Shown here: positions 33,526-45,523 of the stretch, one piece after another
Numbering within the stretch: position 1 is the stretch's first letter
Layout of the letters: every line of letters starts with the position of its first letter
Assembly: GCA_036435485.1 (NCBI GenBank)
Contig: CM071598.1
Coordinates: 124,188,148 to 124,252,147, forward strand
Reading direction: 5' to 3'
Length of the DNA stretch: 64,000 nt
Source: Saposhnikovia divaricata
Taxonomy: Eukaryota; Streptophyta; Magnoliopsida; Apiales; Apiaceae
The notes under the pieces: generated by a model
Seen by the model: only the letters and a program-made list of their open reading frames with translations
Told to the model about the DNA's origin: nothing
The model's database searches: none
Made by a program: the position numbers and the translations under genes

Positions 33526-34971
33526 AAATAGAGGAGTTGAGGATGATGGTTAAAAGTCAGGCAGTTTCTCTCAAGACCTTGGAGAACCAGATGGGACAAC
33601 TTGCAAGTGCTTTACTTAGTAGGCAACAAGGAACTCTTTCTAGTGATACAGAGGTTAATCCAGGCAAGAGGGAGGTCCATGAGCAGGTGAAGGCAGTTAC
33701 TTTGAGATTGGGAAGGGTTACAACAGATCCTAAATCAGCAGCTAAGGAAGATGAAGATGTTCAGAATCAGCGGGTTGAAAAATCTGCAGTGCCCGAAATT
33801 TTGAAATCTGATTTAGTGGCTGATCAGCAAGATGGTAAAGTGAAAAAGAGCAAGGAACCTGTTGAAAAAGCTTCTCCGGAGCAGTCTACGAAGAATACTC
33901 AGATCTATCCTCCTCCTTCTTATCCTAGAAGACTCCAGAAGCAACAGTTGGATAAGAAATTTGCTAAGTTCTTAGAGGTGTTCAAGAAGTTGCAGATTAA
34001 CATTCCTTTTGAGAAAGCTCTTGAACAGATGCCGAGCTATGCCAAGTTCATAAAGGGTATTCTTTCTCGTAAATTGAAGCTCGATGAATTAGAGACCGTT
34101 GCTTTAACGGAGGAGTGTAGTGTCGTTCTGCAGCAGAAGTTGCCACCCAAACTTAAAGATCCGGGAAGTTTCACCATCCCTTGCACTATTGGCAACCTTT
34201 CATTCAGCAAGTGCTTGTGTGACTTAGGAGCAAGCATCAATATCATGCCTTTATCTGTTTTCAAACAACTTGGTCTGCCGGAGCCAAAGCCAACCAACAT
34301 CTCTTTGCAGTTGGCTGATAGGTTGATCACTTATCCGAGGGGTATAGTGGAGGATGTCTTAGTGAGAGTTGATAAGCTCATATTTCCTACCGATTTTGTG
34401 ATTCTAGATTTCGAAGAAGACAAGAAGATTCCCATAATCTTGGGAAGGCCGTTTTTAGCTACGAGCCGTACTTTGATCGATGTGCAAAAAGGAGAGCGGA
34501 GAGCTTACAATGAGGGTGCAAGATCAGAATGTCACCTTTAATGTTTTCAAGGCCATGAAATTTCCGATAGAGGATGAAGAGTGTTGCAGTGTGGAAATAG
34601 TTGATACGGGTCAGAGAAAGAAGCTTGATCAGTTATTGAGCGAAAAATCTGACACGCACATGATAAAGCATCACATCAGTGATTCCATTGACAGTTCTTC
34701 AATTCGAGATCTTTTGAGTGTAAAGCTTGGGAAACTTCCACCACATTTGAGGTATGTCCTTTTGAATAATGAGCTAGTGATTTTTGAAGAGGGGCATGAT
34801 AATGTGTTGCGAAGGTGGAAAGCCGATGATAAGGAAGAAGAAAGTTTTGTTCAGCCGTTCGAGTCGGAGAAGCACCTTAGAGGTATGAAGATGAAAAAGA
34901 AGAAGATTAGGCCGTTGGGTGGTAAAATCAGGTTGAAGTCTGGCGAAAGAGATTTGTGGAAAGCAAGCTAA
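33498..34971 (+). pseudogene. Athila-like gag C-terminus and protease relic
   Basis: Frame 33498-34541 carries a helical Gln/Lys-rich linker, then an Athila-type retropepsin: CDLGASINIMPLS holds the active-site Asp, and ILGRPFLAT the second conserved loop. A shift near 34485-34500 moves the coding frame to 34480-34971, whose start (QDQNVTFNVFKAMKFP) is the normal continuation. The protein ends at 34971, and soon after comes GGAGGCAACCC, a sequence usually found past the end of pol in Athila elements. This implies that RT, RNase H and integrase were deleted as a block. Confidence 0.85.
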
Positions 34972-37626
34972 CAAGATGTCAACGTTCATATGAATGGTCT
35001 TTCTGTTGAGGACGATTCAGTTATTCTTTTGAAACCGCCATGAGTTGAGGAAGTAACGTCAAGCTATTGATGTTAAAGAAGCGCTTCGTAGGAGGCAACC
35101 CATGCATTAGTGTATTAAAAAAAAATCGAAATAGTGATTTTCACGCAGGCTGCGCCTGTGTCGCGCAGGTTGCGCCTGCATGTCTGTTCTTCGCGCAGGT
35201 TGTGCCTGCGTGACGCAGGTTACGCCTGCATTACTGGTTGTTGCGCAGGTTGCGCCTGCGTGTCTGCAGGTTGTGCCTGGTGCAGTAAGGTCCAATTTTT
35301 TTCAGCTGTTCTATGTATAAAAAAAAAAAAAAATTCTTTCATCCCAATTCCTTTTCTCCTCTTATACTCTCATCCTTAAACCTAATTCTAATCCTATATC
35401 AATTCCAAAACCCTCCATCTCCTCTTCAAATCTTTAAACCTATATCTATTCTAATTCATATCCTCTAATTCCCTAAATCCTATTTCTATCCTAAATCAAT
35501 ATCAAACCCTCTCAAATCTCTCCTTTACACATTCAAATTTATATTCATCCTATCATTCCATTATATATATATACACCCATACATACAAATCCAATTCCTC
35601 TTTTACTTATTTAAATCTCTAAAAATTCAATTCTAAAGAGGAATTCATCACAAGTTCACCTCTCCGATTTGTATAGGGTAAATCTTTTCATTAATCTTGT
35701 TTTAGTACGAATTTGTGTTCTTGTATATTGGGGGTTTTGTAGTATTCTTGTTATTTGGGGAGTGGCCAGTCTATGGAGCTCGTACGCAGTATCCTCCACT
35801 AGATTTACCCGAGGAGGGTGATGGCTCAGATGGTTAGGTATGTTTTCTGCTATCCCTCGTATTTACTTCCATTCAATGCGGACATTGAATATTTTAAGTT
35901 TGGGGGTGGTTCGAGGGATTAGTAGTTGTTGTTGTATTATGTGTTCATATAGGATATCATGCTTTGCATATTAGTAGTAGTAAATTATGCATTTATGTTC
36001 GTGTTATCTACGTTTGTTTCATATAGGACATTCTGTTTTTATGTTCGTATATCATGTGAGTTCATAATAGTTTGCATTTGCACCCATGCTCGATAGGAAT
36101 TTTGTGTTGTTGACACTTTTGATTGAGAAGTGATATGCTTTGTTCTTGAGCACACACACACACTAGTAAGTTGAAGCTAGTAGACTTATTGAATGTTGTA
36201 AGTGATTAGAAGGACATGAATATGTGCAAGATGATTTAGTTTGCATGCTTTGAATACAAGTAGGTGCATTAGAGAGATTTTTGCTTGGGATTGAGTATGT
36301 TTTTCCACCAAGTGAGCTTTTGAGCCTTATTGCATATTTGTTGTAATTTTTTTTCATTTTCTTGAGTGTCCACGGATTGTTTGCATTTCTAGCAGTTGTT
36401 TGAGGTCTTTCTTGAAACGCATGACATTATTTGACGATTAAAATGATAAAGGCATTTAGGAATAACCGCATATTTCCCCATATTACCACACCATATTTAC
36501 ATGATCAATTAGTTAACCCGTTGAGCTTAATCCTGTTTTTTCGGTGACATACCACATTACTTGCCTAGACCTTTTTCTTGTATTGGCCTTATATTAATTT
36601 GAACCCACATTGTCAAAGGCTAGTAGAGTGCTTAAGGGAGTAATAAGGTGTGTAAGGAGGGGTTTATTGTTCGTCTTACTTTTGGGGGAAATATTGAAAA
36701 TTGGGTTTGGTTGTTTGCTTGATAGTCGGCATGTGTAATAAAATTGTGGGATCATTGTTATTGTTTATATTATTGTTTGTGTTATATTTAGCTCTCGGGA
36801 AAAAAAAAGAAGAAAAAAAAAAGATATATATTATGAGAGCATGTTTGTGTTTGTGGTGATCCTACTTAAGTCGACTAGTCGAGTGTTTGTTTCTAGATTA
36901 TGTGGGGGGAAATAGGGTGTTGTGTATGATTTATTATGGTGCTTACTAGCTTTTGACACTTCACCTGATTTGGCTTATTTGACATACCTTATCCTTAGCC
37001 CCGTTACAACCCAAATAAAGACCTTTTGATTATCGTCATTGATGTATGTTGTGTTAAGAGTTAGATCGATACCAAATGTCAAGCATTCTTATGATTTTTT
37101 TGGAATTGAGTGATACACTTACCCTTGTTCTTGAGTGAATATTCTGTTGTGAGTGAATGGTGAGTGTTTGCTTGTTTTTGCGTATGAGATCCCGAGTTTT
37201 GTCTCAAAGATGTACTCTTGTAGGCTCAGCATGTTTACTAACTTATTCTTACACTTGACATGGGCTTTTGAGAACTTACGCATGTTCATTGAGTAGACTA
37301 TGTGAATACTTGCACTTTCGACACCAAGACATTGCGTATTTACTTTGATTCTTAAGTTGATATGGCATGAGAGGATTTGAAGGTATGGTAGGATATTAGT
37401 ACTAGATTATTTGTAATTTCATAATAGTTGCATTCATGCATTGCATTGCATTGGATTTTGTGGGTACATTCGCTATAGGCCCTCACGAGACCTTACTCGT
37501 CTACTAGGGCTGCCTAGGGGTTTAAATGGCTTGTTGCATATGTCAAATGCAACCGTGATCACCTACGGAAGTGGTACTAGTTAGTTAGTTAGTTGTAATT
37601 GTTTATGCTTGAGGACAAGCATTGGT
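34972..37626 (+). other. 3' non-coding region of the Athila-like element
   Basis: Long untranslated stretch with no domain-bearing frame. It holds GCAGG/CCTGC repeats (35143-35285), an A-run at about 35320-35333, a CT-rich segment (35340-35660) and a purine-rich A/G tract near 36800-36825. Confidence 0.7.
35143..35285 (+). repeat. GCGCAGGTTGCGCCTGC repeats
   Basis: About six imperfect copies of a 17-25-base unit, each nearly palindromic (GCAGG...CCTGC), able to fold as a series of small hairpins. A related CGCGCAGGTTGCGTG motif occurs in each LTR (about 31118 and 37944). Confidence 0.8.
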
Positions 37627-37641
37627 TTAAGTTTGGGGGTG
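37627..37641 (+). other. Polypurine tract of the Athila-like element
   Basis: TTAAGTTTGGGGGTG directly precedes the 3' LTR. A similar AAGTTTGGGGGTGG at about 35897-35910 is a second copy of the motif. Confidence 0.7.
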
Positions 37642-39130
37642 TGATAAGTGAATTTTATATCCACTTGTAGCGTTCCATATCGGCTTAAATTGATTATCTT
37701 GGACTCAAGTTTGTTGTAGTTTTGATGTGTTTTGTGTAGTTGTGCAGGTTTGCAAGAATATCGATTATGGTGGATGCTTCTGTCGTTTTTGGAGGTTAAA
37801 TTGATTAAAATTCGGATTTTCCGGTAACGTTGCGCAGTCTACACTGTTTTGGCCATATCTGGAGTTCTAGAAGTCCGTTTTCAGCGATCATACTGTCCAC
37901 GCGAAGCCTGAGAGATTTTCTACAACTTAGGACAGGAATCCCACGCGCAGGTTGCGTGTGGTGGGCACAGGCAGCACGACAAGCAGACTGATGGGAGCAG
38001 GGAATTTACTATTTTGCCCTTTTCAAGTTCTAATTGTATTTTGGGTAGTTTTTAGTACCTAAATCGAATTCTAATTGTAGTAGAAGGTAATTTCTTGCTG
38101 GACAAGAAATCTAGAGCCTATTTAAACACATCTTAGCATTGTAATTTGCATCGTTTTTATTATTGTATAATAGCTTAGATCTGCAAGGGAGAAAAGGAGA
38201 GAAGGATTCAACGCTCGTGACAAGCAACGGATCTAGATCTACTTCATCTTTTGTGTTATTCTGGATTCTAGATTTGTTTTCTTAACTCTTTGTTTATTAA
38301 TATTATTACTTCTTTCATTCATATCTTGTTTTATATCATGGTTTCATCAGATCCCATGATGACGAGTGGTTCGATTATGAACTAAACGTTGTCATGGGAT
38401 TCTAACGGATTTATCTATGTAGCTTAGTAGTTTGTATGCTTTAAACATTTATGTGTGGTGAATTCTTGATATCCTCGTATGGTTGTGTTTCATGTATTTA
38501 GATGCGTCGCGAACATCTAATTTGTTAATCTCTTGCGAAACGAGAGTGAATCTTGAGATTTAGAACTTGCCATGCTAGCATAGGATAGGTTGATGTTTTA
38601 ACATCATGATTTGTGGCGTAAATAGAGACATTATGCTACCCTATGTGATCTATGTGGATAACTTTTGCTTAAACCTTTATGTTTTCAAATTCTATAGAGA
38701 TATAGGGTCTAAACATAATTGGTGTCTACCCATCTTCTATCTCTTTTGTGGATGCATGCGTAGTTTGGTATTAGTATACCGAGAGGTAGCTTTTACTTGT
38801 TTCGTGTTATCCGATCAGATATCAAAACCATCATATGTAATGATTAAAGGCATCGACTCTAAGTGAAGTAGATAATGAAGTTAGGATCCCATGTTTTTAT
38901 TCTTATAAGTAATTCAGATTTAATTCTCATTAGTTAATTAGTTCTTACTTTGCATCTTAGCTTAATTTAGTTAATTAAAATCTCAATTTATTTATTGTCT
39001 TAGCAGTGAATTAAAATCATACATTGTTGAATAGGTGCATTAACTGAAACGAACTTAACCAGATCTCAGTGGAACGAACTTTAATTGTATTACTTGTGAC
39101 CACGTATACTTGCGTGATATTGTGTAAACA
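37642..39130 (+). repeat. 3' LTR of the Athila-like element
   Basis: Copy of 30816-32304 with identical length and ends. The TATA-like TATTTAAA is at 38119-38126. Confidence 0.96.
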
Positions 39131-39331
39131 CAAACTCTTAGGATAAGTACTATACATAGGGGGAGCAGTTCTAAGTACTCAAGTGGAGTGAGTAGTACAA
39201 TCCAGAAACTGTGTCATGGAAGCTTGATCAATATTTGTTGTCCTGGTGAAAGAAAAATCTAAAGAGTGGTTTTTGTTATCATCATTCTCTGGATTTATGT
39301 CTTTTTCTTAAAGACATAAATAGGGGGAGAT
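39131..39331 (+). other. Resumed SIRE 3' region and polypurine tract
   Basis: After the CAAAC duplication the SIRE sequence continues. It has one purine tract (ATAGGGGGAGCAG at 39156-39168) and the true PPT AATAGGGGGAGAT (39319-39331) abutting the 3' LTR. Confidence 0.85.
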
Positions 39332-40786
39332 TGTTGAGACATACATGTCTATAGATGATGATAAAAAATACCACAAGTCAGAAAATGAATTAAGGAATCG
39401 AAGCTGACAAATAGATCAGGAAGCTAACTGGAATGCAGTTCAACTAAAGCAATATCTTAATAATGGAACTCTACAAACAGTTAGGAATTATCTCTGTAAC
39501 AAGCCATAAGATGCTACAATCAGGAATCAGTAATTAGAAGAGAGTTTGCTGTAACCATGCAAGTAATTTCGAGAAGTCAAGAAAAGATGAGTTCGAGAAG
39601 TCATTCGAGAACTCTAACAAAAAAAGGGTTATTCGAGAAGTCCCAGTTCGAGAAGTCAGATTGCCTCCTTATTCAAGAAGTCTGCAATATGTACTAATCA
39701 AGAAGTCTACACAATAGGCTGTTCGAGAAGTCATTCGAGAACTCAATAAAAGGACTATTCGAGAAGTCGACATTCGATATCTCAAGACACATCAGTTCGA
39801 GAACTCAACCTGGATTCTTATTTATGCTAGAGTTCTCTAATGGAACATATCAAATGAAGATCAAAACCCAGAATTACTTTGTAAACCGTGACTTATAGAC
39901 AGTGATCAATTACACAGAGGATGTTACGAGTAGGGAGTCAAATTGTAAATATTTGAAGGCTCAAACTCTTCCAAGTGAAAGGTGAAATGAGTCACTGTTT
40001 ATCCGACTTGACGGGCAACAATAAGAGTGGAAGCAACCTCCAACATGATTACTCTACTACCGAAGAACTCGAAGGATATCTTGATGAATGCATAAGGATC
40101 AGCTGTTTTATCTGGGAAGTTCAAGCACAACTCAGTATGCAGAAAAGCTTATTGACTTTTGAAAAGATTATCTTTTTGATTAAAGCTCATTTTCAGAGAT
40201 GAAGATTAAAAGCAAAAAGATCTTTTGCATAAAGCATCACGTGGGCTTGGAGCTAAGTCATTTCAAGAACTTAGTAACTTATGAAGAAAGAATCATACAC
40301 TGACTTGAAGCATGCTGGGATTGTCCAAATCAAGGAGAGAAGACTTTCAAGAGATTTCCAGAAATGGCTACCACTTCAAGTATGTGTGTGTGACAAGTTA
40401 TACCAAAAATGTATTAGTACATTGTACGTAGCTTACTTGTCTTCATATAGTTTAAATAAGCTGTATGAGCAGCATAGTTTTAGTAGAGAAGAAAACACTA
40501 AGCACAACGCACATTGCATTAGGTTTTCCTGTAAACACTAAGACCTTGTAACCCGCAGCTGTGTATTACTACACAGAGTATTTGCTTCAAATACAACCAT
40601 CAGGTGGACTAAACAAACCGACCTGAGATTTTTATATCTTGTGTTGCATGTGTCTTAGATAAATTGTTTACCTTGTTTAATCTTTGTTCTTATAACACTC
40701 TGTCTTAAGAACTTCAAAAGAATTTTGTTAAGATTGTATTCAACCCCCCCTTCTAAAGTATCGTGGTGCATAACTGGGAAATAACA
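39332..40786 (+). repeat. 3' LTR of the SIRE-type element
   Basis: Copy of 20472-21927, ending AAATAACA and followed by the TSD TTTAC. It carries the same TTCGAGAAGTC cluster at about 39590-39800. Confidence 0.96.
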
Positions 40787-41517
40787 TTTACCCTTACTTA
40801 ATTAAAGATAAAATCCATCCTACTAACTAATCAATTTCTTTTTTTTAGGTTAAACATATTACCTTTTCTATTTTTCAATAACTAAATAATTTTTTTTTCA
40901 TATAAAATACAATATCATTTATATTTTATCTAACAAAAATTTTTCCTTTACTAATCAATTTCCTTTTTCAGGTTAAACATATTACCTTTTCTATTTTTTA
41001 ATAACTAAATAATTTTTTTTAAGTAAAATACAATATCTTTTATACTTTATCTAACTAAAATTTCTTCTTTTTTTGTTTACTAAAATAACATAATTATATT
41101 ATAATTATCTGATCTAATCAATTACCTTTTTTAGCAAGAACACGTTACTTTTTCTCTTTTATCCAGCTAAAATCTCTTTTTTTCCAGTTATATCACGGAC
41201 GATTACCTTTTTCAATCAAAAAACATTACTTTTTTCTTTTCTCTATCTTTTTCCAATTAGATCACTTCTGTTGAATAAAAAGAAATTAATAATATTAGAA
41301 TACTAATAATTAACCGATTAACTTTTCAGGTAACACATTTTAACTTTTCTATTTTTTCTAATTAAATTTCCTTTTTTTCTAGAAATATCATGGGCAACAT
41401 TAATTTACTATTTTCTAAAAACACTACGAGCAATTTTATTTAGTAAAATAACATAATTAAATTATAATTACTTCTAACTAAAATTTCTCCTTTACTAATC
41501 AATTTTTTTTTTTAGGT
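40787..41517. repeat. AT-rich tandem repeats, continuation of the pre-insertion block
   Basis: Units starting AATCAATTTC and containing AGGTTAAACATATTACC repeat at about 125 bases (near 40830 and 40955). Style and motifs (ATTACCTTTTCTA, TAACTAAAATTTC) match 19632-20466, so this is the same AT-rich block split by the SIRE insertion. No gene. Confidence 0.7.
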
Positions 41518-42060
41518 TGTTAGGATTTATGGGTGATAGCTTAGAGACAACTTAACTAGATTTTATTGTACTTAGTTTTTCTAAGTAGAACATACTGTCA
41601 CAGCCAGAGTGTGTTCTTGTGACCAAAATAATTGCTGTAATGTAATAAGTATGTATCTTGGAAGAAGTTCATTTAAATGTTCAAAGCCTCAAAAAAATAC
41701 ATCAACTCGACAGCTACAATAAGGTTACTGTCATCGAACTGACAGTAAGGTTACAAGGAGAGACAGTAAGGTTACAAGGAGACAGCATGTTGCAAGTCAT
41801 GACAGCATATTCAATCTGACCGCAACATTGGTAGAAGTATGAAGACAACAACATTCTCACACTTCGACAGCAAATCTGGAATTCCTGACAGCAAGATTGG
41901 TGGGGATTCATACTGTCATCCAAAGAACATTCTCATATCCAGAGATTTAATTAGGTCTTTGTGAACAAAGGTAGAGACCAAAGTGCAATTAGGTATCTAA
42001 ATGTAATTCTCCTTGGAAATTAAATTGCGATATTTTAACATGTAGGGAAAAAAAATATGG
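41518..42060 (+). repeat. LTR-like fragment plus spacer
   Basis: It begins TGTTAGGATTTATGGGTG, like a Copia LTR start, and includes a 22-base tandem duplication with the core ACAGTAAGGTTACAAGGAG (about 41742-41782). No matching end, PBS or TSD is seen. It could be a truncated LTR or an unrelated repeat. Confidence 0.35.
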
Positions 42061-44470
42061 GAGTTCACCTCTATTATAGCTATTACAAGTAGTCTGGCTC
42101 GAAGTTGCGGGATTCGACCTTCTCTGTGTTTCCCTGTCTATAGATCTGTTGATTACTTTGGCAGCCCTGATGGTGTCCTACAATTTGTCTCCACTTGCAA
42201 CCTGGACCTTGATAAAGTGTAGCAATTTTTTGAATTCTACTTCTCTGTACTAGAGAGGAAAATTAATTTAACTGGGTAACCATTTATGCTGCTTTCTAAG
42301 AATGAATACAAGGACTTTCAACATAATAAACTTCTTCCCTCAAATCAAAATGTTGAAAAAGTTATGATAACTTCTCTATATTCTTTGCTATTGGAGCCAA
42401 GAAAGCGCACTATTGGAACTGGATTGCGTGTTGGGGTTGTGAAAGATTCGAATTCCCACTTGCTCAATACTGGGTCATTATAGACCCTAAAATTAGGATT
42501 CCTCAGAGTAATGTATCAAGAGATTAGTAAGATTTCGAAGGGTTTGAATATATGGTGCACGTCTTGTTGGAAAGATATGTCTACCCTATGAATCCGTTTT
42601 CTACGTGGAATTCAGCAGTAGATTACCCCTTGGTACACTATGCACAAAACTGTGGGTCAATTGCTTGTTTTACAATATTCTTGTGTGCCTTTTTCCCACC
42701 ATATATAGAATGTGTGCTGGAGTTCTTTCTGCCTGCTCAAGAAATCGTTAATAATTACCCTCAAACCTTGTTGCATTCTATATTTGTAACAATGAAGGAA
42801 CATCTTCAATATTATACGGTTGCTTCAGCTGAAAAACTGGGACAAGTGCTCCCAGTCCAAGTTCTCAATTATTTTAGGCGTAATGAACTGCTGTCTTTGA
42901 GAATAGGTCAACCTGTGAGTTCTCTACCTCACCATGAAGGCTCACAAAATGAAGGAGATGCATCCAAGCAGCTTCGTCACAGTTTGCAATTGTTGGTTTG
43001 AAGATGAAACTGAACAAGATGAGAAAGTTAGTACTGAACAATATGGACATGTTCTCGACATACAAACTGAGTACCTCAGTTTCGTGTGAAGAAGCTGCTC
43101 CAGGGGAAACGTCAAAATTAAATCACCCGAGAAAGTCGCAGATATGATTCACTGTTAATCCTTGTAGTTACTTGTTTTTATCAGCATTTCTAACCTTTCT
43201 TTTCTTCTTTATATATATGCGGGAAATATCTGTCAAACCAATTTGGAAACTTCGCAATGGATGAGTTAGAAGAAGAATCACTTATCATGTGTATTAGACC
43301 TCAGTCTCTCACTTCCTAAGCCCAGATATCTAAAGAAATCTTAAGATGAGGAGAATACTGAAGATATAGATCATTCTGCTCTTAAATTTACTTTGGAAAA
43401 GGCTATACATTGTGGCTGGTGAGAGAGGTAACCTAAACATTCATTGTACGGTATAAGCTAAATATATAATTGTGCATGAATTTCATCCCTTATCTGCTAG
43501 ATTTTTTATTTCAGCGGTGTCTTCATAGTAGATAAACCAGTAGAAAAATCACCTGTTGAAGATGGTGGCTATGTTATAAATAATGAAGACCTAGGATGTA
43601 CCATGACTAACGCATCTCAGCCTTCAAGATTCCAAACCATAATGTCGCTACCTCAACAAATAGTTGTAGTTACAACGGTGTCAGATACTTTCGCTCAAAA
43701 ACTGATTGAAATGTTCCTAAGATGTAAAAGAAAAGGATTTTTCTGAACAGTGAAAGAAATGGTACAGTCCTCCATTTCAAGAATAAATCAAACATGCACC
43801 TTCTACAACAAAAAGGGTTAGGATTTTTTGCGGAAGATGTCAGCTTTGAGAGTCTTAATGAGCATGTTGGAAAACCAATTAATGATGCAGCAACAAGCTT
43901 TGCTGGTAACTATTAGTATTTTCATGTTATTGCAATTCAGGAGAACAATCAGGATGACTATCATCAGTCGAAGTTAATTATCAGCTCTTCTAAGTATAAT
44001 GAAACTGACTCTATTAAAAATAGGTCAACCCAAGAGCTCTCTTCTCATAATGAAGGTCCAGTACATGATGGACAGGGGCGGACCCAGTACTAAGGGAGGG
44101 GGTTCCCAGGAACCCACTGAAATTTTTATATATACTATATATGTGTACATATTTCAAGCTAATTTTACTTGGATTAGTGGCAGGAACCCACTACAATTTC
44201 AGGGGAATCCCGAGTTCGAAGCTTACCTAGTACCAAAATTTTTTTACATCCTCTTCAGGAACCCACTTAACATTTTTTCTGGGTCCGCCACTGATGATGG
44301 AGATGCATCCCAACAACTTTGTTGTTTGTAGTAGTCGTTTGAAGATGGTAATTACGATGACCATGTTCTGGACACAGGAAAAAGTAATGCAAACATTAAT
44401 TCTTATGAAGAAACTGCTTCAGGGAATACTGCAGCGTTTGTGAACGTCTTCATAAACGAAGGGTACAATT
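42061..44470 (+). pseudogene. NIN-like protein (RWP-RK) gene relic
   Basis: Pieces of a NIN-like transcription factor occur in the proper order. SPDGVLQFVSTCNLDLDKV (about 42160-42220) resembles the GVLEFV segment of the NLP GAF-like domain. DYPLVHYAQNCG (about 42621) and VLEFFLP (about 42714) with the following TMKEHLQ match the end of that domain. EDVSFESLNEHVGKPINDAA (about 43832-43890) matches the start of the RWP-RK DNA-binding domain and ends at a GT splice donor (43906), where NLP genes may carry an intron. Stops, lost exons and a duplicated linker segment (42885-43120 and 43996-44440) show decay. NLPs are nuclear regulators of nitrate response. The DNA-recognition half of RWP-RK is missing here. 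Spliced activity seems unlikely. Confidence 0.65.
44073..44293. mobile_element. hAT MITE (221 bp) in the NLP relic
   Basis: TIRs CAGGGGCGGACCCAG and CTGGGTCCGCCACTG, with an exact 8-bp TSD ATGATGGA (44065-44072 and 44294-44301). It interrupts the second copy of the duplicated NLP linker. Without it the text reads on as in the first copy. Confidence 0.95.
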
Positions 44471-45291
44471 CTTTATCCTTTTTATGTGCTTGCAAAATAC
44501 TTGACTATTTTTATTGTTTAAGTGCTTTAAAAAACTGCTTATTTGGTTGATTGATTACCATGTGCAGTTTGGATATATAGTTCAGTTTTTGGCATTGCTG
44601 CTGGTAAATTATATGTATGCTTGCTTGCTATAAGTGTATATGGGCAGTGACGGAGGCAGGAATTATATATTTAGGGGGCAGGAAAAAAATAAAACATAAA
44701 ATATTAAAATTAATTTTAATTATAAAGACAAATGTTAAAATAAATAAGCATTCTTTACGGTTGAATTACATAAACAAGATCCAAAAAAAAAATTAAAATT
44801 TAACTGAAATTTGAAATTAAATTACTTATATAAATAATTTTATTGCTTTGACAGAAAAAGAGTTAACAAAAGAAATACTAGCATGCTTTGACAGAAGAGG
44901 AATAAAAATTATATGCAATACCACATAATCGAACCTTGGTTTCTGGGCAAGAAAACTGGGGATATATATAACGCTACAGGTATAATACAATTAGAATATA
45001 TACTATACAGGTTTTATACCAATCTCACAGGGGGTGGCGGGATACATTTGATTTGTTAATTACCTGATTGGTTAAGGTAAATAAACTGCTTGTTCTTACT
45101 TGCTGGAAACTTTTGGTTATGTTATTGCAAGTTTTTTTGGTTCCACGTTGATTTCTATTTAAATTACTAGCTCACTGTATGACTAATTGTCTGGTTCATA
45201 CTTGCCATTGCTATGATTAATTGCTCCGAATTGAACTTGCTAAATGCCTATATGATGCTTGCTTTTCAAAAAAAAAATCATATGGGATGGT
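44471..45291. other. AT-rich spacer with possible TE fragment
   Basis: No gene. A segment from AGTGACGGAGGCAGG (44646) to GGGGGTGGCGGG (about 45030) resembles a degenerate DNA transposon, but its ends do not pair convincingly. Confidence 0.35.
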
Positions 45292-45523
45292 TATGGTCCC
45301 GTTTGTCAAATCTTAATTCTAATTTATAAGTTACTTATTTCGGAAATAATTTCGTATTAACATACTTTTTTTTAGAGAAAAATGTGTATGGGAGTTTAAT
45401 ATATATTCGTTATCTTGCAAAAATAAGTTACTTATTTCAGAAAAAAGTACATATTCACGTACTTTTTTTTTCCAGAATATGTAACTTTTTTCTGAAAAAT
45501 AAGATTTCCGAAACGGGGCCATA
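45292..45523. mobile_element. Small TIR element (TATGGYCCCGTTT ends)
   Basis: TATGGTCCCGTTT at the left and the complement of TATGGCCCCGTTT at the right enclose about 230 bp. The interior has inverted tracts (AGTTACTTATTTCGGAAAT and its near-complement), giving a hairpin-like MITE. No TSD outside the TIR is certain, so the superfamily is open. Confidence 0.6.

Larger units (their letters stand above)
30816..39130 (+). mobile_element. Athila-like Ty3 element lacking pol
   Basis: Two 1489-bp LTRs starting TGATAAGTGAATTTTATATC and ending TTGTGTAAACA, with the exact TSD CAAAC (30811-30815 and 39131-39135). The PBS is of tRNA-Asp type. Internal sequence encodes gag and an Athila-type protease only. 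From 34972 to the PPT (37627-37641) there is no RT, RNase H or integrase. A deletion derivative that could only move with proteins from another element. It inserted into the 3' region of the SIRE element and is therefore younger. Confidence 0.94.
20472..40786 (+). mobile_element. SIRE-type Copia LTR retrotransposon with nested Athila-like element
   Basis: LTRs of 1456 and 1455 bp, both starting TGTTGAGACATACATGTCTA and ending AAATAACA, bracket the element. The exact 5-bp TSD TTTAC lies at 20467-20471 and 40787-40791. A tRNA-Met-type PBS, gag-pol in Copia order (integrase before reverse transcriptase), a long post-pol region and repeated polypurine tracts mark the SIRE/Maximus lineage. Removing the nested 30816-39130 element and one TSD copy leaves about 12 kb, normal for SIRE. 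Coding regions are broken by several stops and frameshifts, so it cannot supply its own proteins. Confidence 0.95.

Noticed and set aside
44925..44975. GGTTCGATTAT on the minus strand as SINE B box
   Set aside because: No A box upstream on that strand and no tail or duplication.
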